DNA from: Saprospiraceae bacterium
Lineage (GTDB): Bacteria; Bacteroidota; Bacteroidia; Chitinophagales; Saprospiraceae
Length of the DNA stretch: 19,843 nt
Reading direction: 5' to 3'
NCBI GenBank assembly: GCA_020852155.1
Contig: JADZBJ010000265.1
Span: forward strand, 1 to 19,843
Of this stretch, positions 15,016-19,843 are shown piece after piece. Within the stretch, counting starts at the first letter, position 1; every line of letters begins with the position of its first letter. A model generated the notes under the pieces. The model did not search any database. It had not been told where the DNA came from and saw only the letters and a list, made by a program, of their open reading frames with translations. Made by a program: the position numbers and the translations under genes.

Positions 15016-17694
15016 ATGCAATTATTCAAGATAGTGCCAACACGAATTTCGCTGCTCATATTTGTTTTTTTTGTCAATATTGTACCTGTCGCGGCTCAGT
15101 ATTCAAAAGAATGGGTAATTGGCATGCGCCAGGGTTATACCCCCTTTTTTTTACTTGAAAAATCACAAAACGAAGGATTAACACCTCCTTTTTCAGTAAA
15201 AAAACAACTTTCCACACACTTCAATGCGTGGCTGATCAATGGCCTCGAACCGGACAAAGCCGAATGGCTTATGGGGCAGACAGGCATTGTCAGCGTTCAG
15301 GAAAACTATCAATTACAAAACAGAAGCATTCAACCGCCATTATTACTGCCCAACGACCCGCTGTTTTCACAGCAATGGTCGCTCATGAACACCGGCGGAA
15401 ATGGCGGCACACTCGATGCCGATATAGATGCTGAACAAGCCTGGGACATCACCACTGGCGGCACTACTGCGGCTGGAGATACCATCGTAGTGGCTGTCAT
15501 TGACGGCGGAATGGCTCAACATCCTGATCTGGTTGGCAACCTCTGGTACAATCGTCAGGAAATACCAGGCGATCTGATTGATAATGACCAGAATGGATAC
15601 GTAGATGATTACAGGGGCTGGAATGTTTTCTCACAAACGGATAATCTGGAAGGGGTCAGCATCAGCCACGGAACGCCGGTCAGTGCCATAATCGGCGCTA
15701 AAGGCAATAATAACACAGGTATTACCGGCATCAACTGGAACATCAAAATCATGTTCGTAGCGAGCAGCGGCGACCTGGCTGACATCATTGCCGCCTACGA
15801 TTATGTCATCAATGCCCGCAAACGCTACAATGCCAGCAATGGTCAGCAAGGCGCATTTGTCGTGGCCGTCAATTGCTCTTGGGGCATTGACAACGGAATG
15901 CCTTCGCAAGCGCCACTATGGTGTTCAGCACTGGATACGCTGGGCGAAACGGGCATACTTTGCGTGTCGGCTACCGCCAACAATCCGGTTGATGTTGACC
16001 TGGTCGGCGATTTACCCACGACCTGCCCAAGCCATTATCAGATCGCCGTCACCAGCCTTACCAAAACCAACGGCCTGGCCGAAGACGCCGCATGGGGCGC
16101 TCAACACGTTGACCTTGGCGCATACGGCAAAGATGTGTACAGCACGTATGGCGCTAATGGCTACGGGCTGCACAACGGCACTTCATTCGCTACACCACAT
16201 GTCACCGGCGCTGTGGGCCTGCTCTACGCAGCACCCTGTCCCAACCTGATTGCCTTAGCCAAAGCCAGCCCGGCAGATGCCGCTTTATGGGCGAAAGATT
16301 TAATCCTGAACGGCTCAACCCCGCTCCCGGCATTATTGGATAAAAGCGTCACCGAAGGTCGAATGAATGCCTACAATAGCCTGCGGGATTATGAAAACCA
16401 ATGCAGTGACTGCCCGCCGCCCTTTGCGTTGCACAACACCAATACAGGCCTGGAACAAACAACTATAAAATGGGTACAAACACCTGAAAATCAATCTGTT
16501 CGATTGCGGTGGCGACAGATCGGTTCCAGTACCTGGCAAACGGTTGATAATGTGCATTCACCTTTCATGCTCACCGGATTGAGCGCTTGTACAACCTACG
16601 AATACTCTTTATCAGCTGAATGCAGCGGCGGGCTGCAAAGCGGAGAAACGCCTGTTAAAACATTCAAAACAGATGGCTGCTGCGAACCGCCAGCTCAAAT
16701 CACGCTTGTAACTGCAACAGACAATCAATTAGTGGTTACATGGCCTAATGTAACCATCGCGAGTGAATATGTCCTGCGTTATCGGATAGTTGGAAATGCC
16801 AACTGGGAGGTAATGCCTGTGACGCAGATACCCGCAACCTTAAACAACCTGACGCCTTGTAATCAATACGAGATTCAGGTGATCGGTTTATGCACGACAG
16901 GAAACACCACAGGTTTTTCGGCTGCTTTCATTTTTGAAACCGAAGGTTGTGGCTCCTGCCTGGATGTGCCTTATTGTGCCGCCGGATCACAAAACAGCCT
17001 GGAAGAATGGATAAAATCAGTAGAAATAGGCAATTGGTCGTATGATTCCGGTAATGGCGGACCTGGGTATCAGAATTTTGCCGGAAACGCCTCGGTTGGC
17101 GCTCCGCAAATTATAGCGGGCAGCCAGACAAGCATTACGCTCACGCCGGGCTTCAATGGTTTTGCTTTTAATGAATATTTCCGGGTGTACATTGACTACA
17201 ATGGCGACGGCGATTTTGATGACGCCAGCGAACTGGCATACGATCCCGGTTATGCCAGCGATCAACCCATGACGGGCATGATAAATGTCCCGAATTTTAT
17301 CACCAACGGCCTGACGCGTATGCGGGTGCTGATGAAATACAAATCCAGTATCAATCAGCCGCCAACGGCTTGTGAAAATATAGACTACGGACAAGTAGAA
17401 GACTACTGTGTTTCAGTCGTTCAGAATGCTGTGTCAACTCATGAACATCATTTATCAACCCTGGAAATATATCCGCAACCAGCCAGTGAATACTGGGCCG
17501 TGCGTCTGCCTGCCGGAAAATGGCAATTGAGTATTTTCAACGCCACCGGAACTCCGGTTTTTCAAGAAACCATAGTAACAGATGACAATACGCCATTTCA
17601 GGTGAACACGACGGATTTAACCAATGGTTTTTATTGGTTAAAAGCCGAAAATGGCGGAAAAACATTGACGGGCAAGGGCATTATTCAACGCTAA
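15016..17694 (+). CDS. Secreted S8 (subtilisin-like) serine protease with Fn3, GEVED and T9SS type A domains
   Basis: Predicted endopeptidase of 892 aa from the ATG at 15016, which begins a compact signal peptide (MQLFKIVPTRIS...VAAQ). An in-frame ATG at 14968 would add 16 residues. After a propeptide-like segment (about 29-104) the S8 domain carries the full triad: Asp163 in VAVIDGG, His218 in SHGTPVS and Ser390 in NGTSFATPH, with Asn322 (SATANN) as likely oxyanion residue. The stretch DNDQNGYVDD is a probable calcium-binding loop. Two Fn3 domains (about 466-553 and 556-643), a GEVED domain (about 718-800; YIDYNGDGDFDD, QVEDYC) and a type A T9SS C-terminal domain (about 810-892; IYPQPASE...GFYWLKAE...GKGIIQR) follow. 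By family knowledge it is exported by T9SS. It is divergent from the giant adhesin, and its stop overlaps the receptor stop. Confidence 0.92.
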   Translation: MQLFKIVPTRISLLIFVFFVNIVPVAAQYSKEWVIGMRQGYTPFFLLEKSQNEGLTPPFSVKKQLSTHFNAWLINGLEPDKAEWLMGQTGIVSVQENYQLQNRSIQPPLLLPNDPLFSQQWSLMNTGGNGGTLDADIDAEQAWDITTGGTTAAGDTIVVAVIDGGMAQHPDLVGNLWYNRQEIPGDLIDNDQNGYVDDYRGWNVFSQTDNLEGVSISHGTPVSAIIGAKGNNNTGITGINWNIKIMFVASSGDLADIIAAYDYVINARKRYNASNGQQGAFVVAVNCSWGIDNGMPSQAPLWCSALDTLGETGILCVSATANNPVDVDLVGDLPTTCPSHYQIAVTSLTKTNGLAEDAAWGAQHVDLGAYGKDVYSTYGANGYGLHNGTSFATPHVTGAVGLLYAAPCPNLIALAKASPADAALWAKDLILNGSTPLPALLDKSVTEGRMNAYNSLRDYENQCSDCPPPFALHNTNTGLEQTTIKWVQTPENQSVRLRWRQIGSSTWQTVDNVHSPFMLTGLSACTTYEYSLSAECSGGLQSGETPVKTFKTDGCCEPPAQITLVTATDNQLVVTWPNVTIASEYVLRYRIVGNANWEVMPVTQIPATLNNLTPCNQYEIQVIGLCTTGNTTGFSAAFIFETEGCGSCLDVPYCAAGSQNSLEEWIKSVEIGNWSYDSGNGGPGYQNFAGNASVGAPQIIAGSQTSITLTPGFNGFAFNEYFRVYIDYNGDGDFDDASELAYDPGYASDQPMTGMINVPNFITNGLTRMRVLMKYKSSINQPPTACENIDYGQVEDYCVSVVQNAVSTHEHHLSTLEIYPQPASEYWAVRLPAGKWQLSIFNATGTPVFQETIVTDDNTPFQVNTTDLTNGFYWLKAENGGKTLTGKGIIQR

Positions 17695-19549
17695 ACCGTA
17701 CGCCTGCCTGCCACGACCGGCCCGGCATTGGATAAAACCGAATCACCGTGTAAGGCTCATCCCAGAGATTTTCAATCCTGAAAAAAATGGCCGATGTTAC
17801 ATGATTGCGCCATTTCATATCAGCCTGAAACAGTAAATGCGCCAGTTGATAACCTTCTACCTGCGTGGAATTGTCGCCATTTGCAAAACGCCGTCCGGTG
17901 AATTGATGAATATAACTGGCACTCCAATGGCGGTGGATTAAGCCCACACTGGCGCTGCCCAAATGTTCCGGTGTGTAGGGCAACTGCCGATGCAACGTCG
18001 TTTCTGCACCCTGATTTACAGCGATGTTGGTGGCCCTTACCCACTGATATTGCGTCGAAAAACGGTATGCCAGTTGAGGGGTAATATTTTGTCGAAATGC
18101 CAGACTCCCCTCCCCTCCCCTGCTCCAAACCTTGCGCAAATTATCGGGCGTGAAAATTGCCCCCGAAGGCTGCCAGAGTATCCAGTTGTTGAGCAACAAT
18201 TGAAAATGCGTGATAGCCAACTGCCAGCCGCCGGAAGACTTGTGCCAGCCCAAATCGCCACTCAGGCCATTTTCCGGCAACAAATCGGGATTACCCCAAA
18301 CGGCCCACAAGCGATCATTCAAAGTCGGCAGGTTGTAATTTCTGGAAAAATGGCTTTTTACAAGCCCAAATTGCTTCAAATCATGTTCAGCGCCCAACGA
18401 CCAGACAAATGGTGTCAATTTCCCGTCGGTCACTTCCTGGCGCAACAACAGGGATAATTTTGTCAGCCCGAATGTCTGGCTGACTGCCGTAAATCCTTGC
18501 CAGCGCTGAAACCCCTGCCAACGTAGCGTATCCTGATAGCCATCGGCCCGGCCTTGTTGTAGCCAGCCACTGACGCCTGCGCGCCACTGCCACCCTTTTC
18601 GAAACAACCTCAGGTATTCTGTACCAAACAATACAGAACGTGCGGCGCTGCTGTCTATGTCGCCATTGTACCGAAAGGCAATTGACTCGCGCGTCAGTGC
18701 CGCTTTGGTCATCCAGCCGCTTTGTTTCGACGGCCTGTATTCCCACGACGCCACAGCGCGTAAAGCCTTGTCCCACTGCTGGTTATCATTCGGCGACTCC
18801 GTCATGGATGGCGGAATTTCCCGTTCAGCCTGCATAAACCAGACAGCCGTTTTCACAACATGTTTCGCATTGGGCGCCCAGAGCATGTATTGCTGAATAT
18901 CTGTTTTTTGCAGTGCGTTGTTTTGCTGCCTTTGCTGTGGCCGACCGATCAGGGCTGAATTTTGAAATGAAAAATCGTTTTGTGCGCGTTGCCATGCGCC
19001 GCGAAGCCTGGCATTCAGTGCGCGTTTTTTAAATTGAATATCAGCATCCGTCGAAAAGCGATCAAAACTGCCTGCACTCAAACCAACAGCCACCGATGCA
19101 GATTGTGCATTCCACGAAGGTTCCAGCAAGACTGCGCCGCCCATAGCGCCACTGCTCAGGGATGCGCTTTGGCCGCCGGGACGAATTTCAACGCGATCAT
19201 CAGGCCAAAAAGGAATGAGGTTGGCATCAATGACGCCATTTTGCGGACTTTGCAAGGGTAGTCCCTGCCAAAGCACGACCGTTCGCGACGGCCCGGCGCC
19301 CCGCAGCGACAACGTAGCCAGCGCGCCCGGCGCACTGTTTCGTATAGCAATGCTATTATCCAGCAAAAGACGATCTGCAAGCGTTAACGGCGCGATCAAA
19401 GGGAGGGTATCGGCATAGCGGGCATTAAAACCGCGCTTTTCAAAACGAATATCGCGCACAAGCGCTTCGGGCAAATGCAAAAGCGTATCCTGCCCATGTG
19501 AGCAGGGCTTGAAAATCAATATGATACAAAGGACGCCCAATAAGCGCAT
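17681..19549 (-). CDS. TonB-dependent outer-membrane receptor, BtuB-like
   Basis: Predicted outer-membrane transporter of 622 aa from the ATG at 19549, which starts a signal peptide (MRLLGVLCIILIF...SHGQ). A TTG 66 bp upstream would add residues that spoil it and would place the promoter-like box inside the gene. The mature N-terminus holds a possible TonB-box region (LLHLPEALV). It is followed by a plug domain (about 27-143; LSLRGAGPSRTVVLWQG and DRVEIRPGGQSASLSSGA). The rest is a barrel rich in alternating aromatic strands, ending in NLWDEPY...YPMPGRSWQAGVRFSVE, the usual receptor C-terminus. There is no CarboxypepD_reg-like N-terminal domain, so it is not SusC-like; length and organisation resemble BtuB/siderophore receptors. 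The ligand is unknown. No cobalamin riboswitch is seen in the short upstream region. It is insulated upstream by a strong terminator. Confidence 0.88.
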   Translation of the reverse strand: MRLLGVLCIILIFKPCSHGQDTLLHLPEALVRDIRFEKRGFNARYADTLPLIAPLTLADRLLLDNSIAIRNSAPGALATLSLRGAGPSRTVVLWQGLPLQSPQNGVIDANLIPFWPDDRVEIRPGGQSASLSSGAMGGAVLLEPSWNAQSASVAVGLSAGSFDRFSTDADIQFKKRALNARLRGAWQRAQNDFSFQNSALIGRPQQRQQNNALQKTDIQQYMLWAPNAKHVVKTAVWFMQAEREIPPSMTESPNDNQQWDKALRAVASWEYRPSKQSGWMTKAALTRESIAFRYNGDIDSSAARSVLFGTEYLRLFRKGWQWRAGVSGWLQQGRADGYQDTLRWQGFQRWQGFTAVSQTFGLTKLSLLLRQEVTDGKLTPFVWSLGAEHDLKQFGLVKSHFSRNYNLPTLNDRLWAVWGNPDLLPENGLSGDLGWHKSSGGWQLAITHFQLLLNNWILWQPSGAIFTPDNLRKVWSRGGEGSLAFRQNITPQLAYRFSTQYQWVRATNIAVNQGAETTLHRQLPYTPEHLGSASVGLIHRHWSASYIHQFTGRRFANGDNSTQVEGYQLAHLLFQADMKWRNHVTSAIFFRIENLWDEPYTVIRFYPMPGRSWQAGVRFSVE

Positions 19550-19578
19550 TCCTGAAAATTTATGTACCCGACTTCCCG

Positions 19579-19586
19579 CGAAAGTA
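19579..19586 (-). promoter_or_regulatory. TACTTTCG -7-like box of the TonB-dependent receptor gene
   Basis: On the minus strand TACTTTCG (19586-19579) matches TAnnTTTG with one mismatch and lies 29 bp upstream of the ATG at 19549. No clear TTTG box is found at the usual distance. It supports the downstream ATG rather than the TTG at 19615, because it would lie inside a gene begun at the TTG. Confidence 0.35.
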
Positions 19587-19631
19587 GTTCCTGAGTGAGA
19601 AAATAACTTTCGCAAAAAGCCTGTAAAAACG

Positions 19632-19667
19632 AACAGGCCGGTGCGCTTTTTGTCGCACCGGCCTGTT
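19632..19667. terminator. Strong bidirectional intrinsic terminator
   Basis: A perfect 14-bp stem, AACAGGCCGGTGCG (19632-19645) with CGCACCGGCCTGTT (19654-19667), closes an 8-nt loop. On the plus strand the stem runs into TTTT (19666-19669). On the minus strand it is followed by CG and five T (19629-19625). No plus-strand gene ends here, so the natural user is a minus-strand gene beyond the right edge of the window. It would shield the receptor gene from read-through. Confidence 0.85.
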
Positions 19668-19679
19668 TTAAAATATTCA

Positions 19680-19841
19680 GTAACTGGTTAGGTCAGCGGT
19701 TTTGGAACAAAAAAGTAGGCGATTTTAGGTCAATCAAGCCGCTTTTTTGAGTTCGATGCAGCGCATCGGACGAGAAAAACGGCGAAGAGTGGCCTAAAAT
19801 AGACCTTTTTTGACCAAAATGGGAGCGACCTAACCAGTTAC
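19680..19841. repeat. 162-bp fold-back element with 15-bp perfect terminal inverted repeats
   Basis: GTAACTGGTTAGGTC (19680-19694) is repeated inverted at 19827-19841. Between them the two arms mirror each other around 19760.5 in register: TTTTGG/CCAAAA (19700/19814), CAAAAAAG/CTTTTTTG (19708/19805), ATTTTAGG/CCTAAAAT (19722/19793), GCCG/CGGC (19738/19780), and a terminal CGATGC-AGC-GCATCG hairpin (19754-19768). Small internal loops separate the paired blocks. There is no open reading frame of note. It could be a MITE-like non-autonomous element, a REP-type repeat, or a structured RNA in the 3' region of a gene off the right edge. Target-site duplication cannot be judged because the window ends two bases later. 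Confidence 0.7.
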
Positions 19842-19843
19842 AA

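Noticed and set aside
19550..19615. TTG at 19615 as the receptor start
   Set aside because: The extra 22 residues are polar, precede a good signal peptide and cover the promoter-like TACTTTCG box.
19616..19843. Cobalamin riboswitch upstream of the BtuB-like receptor
   Set aside because: No conserved B12-box-like sequence is seen. The region is filled by a terminator and the fold-back element, and the gap to the receptor start is too short.

Overview
The window looks like chromosomal DNA of a Bacteroidota member, most likely a Saprospiria/Chitinophagia-type environmental bacterium. The basis is the gene content: type IX secretion system (T9SS) sorting domains of both type A and type B, SprB-type repeats, giant Ig/PKD-like repeat proteins, a T9SS-style subtilisin with Fn3 and GEVED domains, and a TonB-dependent receptor. 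Candidate promoters also resemble the Bacteroidota TAnnTTTG -7 element. Base composition is moderate. No rRNA, tRNA, CRISPR array, transposase or phage gene is visible.

Layout, left to right. 1-248: three degenerate copies of a 79-bp intergenic tandem repeat. 259-350: two consecutive intrinsic terminators facing the minus strand. 357-6938 (minus): a giant secreted adhesin-like protein of about 2190 aa with about 20 Ig-like repeats, an SprB repeat and a type B T9SS C-terminal domain. 6939-7181: a spacer with a strong GC-rich stem-loop and a candidate promoter. 7182-14513 (minus): a second giant secreted protein (2443 aa) with an N-terminal P-domain, four PKD-like repeats, 3.5 copies of a 265-aa module, an SprB repeat and the same type B C-terminal domain. 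14514-15015: a divergent intergenic region with candidate promoters and palindromes. 15016-17694 (plus): a secreted S8 serine protease with a type A T9SS domain. 17681-19549 (minus): a BtuB-like TonB-dependent receptor whose stop codon overlaps the protease stop codon tail to tail. 19632-19667: a perfect 14-bp-stem bidirectional terminator. 19680-19841: a 162-bp fold-back element with 15-bp perfect terminal inverted repeats and near-complete arm symmetry.

Working together: the first three proteins carry signal peptides and T9SS sorting signals, so they should cross the outer membrane and be anchored to or released from the surface. The two giants are probably long stalk-like adhesins or gliding/biofilm proteins. 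The divergent protease could act on surface proteins, including its neighbours, but nothing in the sequence proves a functional link. The receptor probably imports a TonB-dependent nutrient; its ligand cannot be read from the sequence.

The least ordinary items are the fold-back element at the right end, the nested amino-acid and DNA repeats that make the two giants likely hotspots for length variation, and the stem-loop lying between (or inside the leader of) the two adhesin genes.
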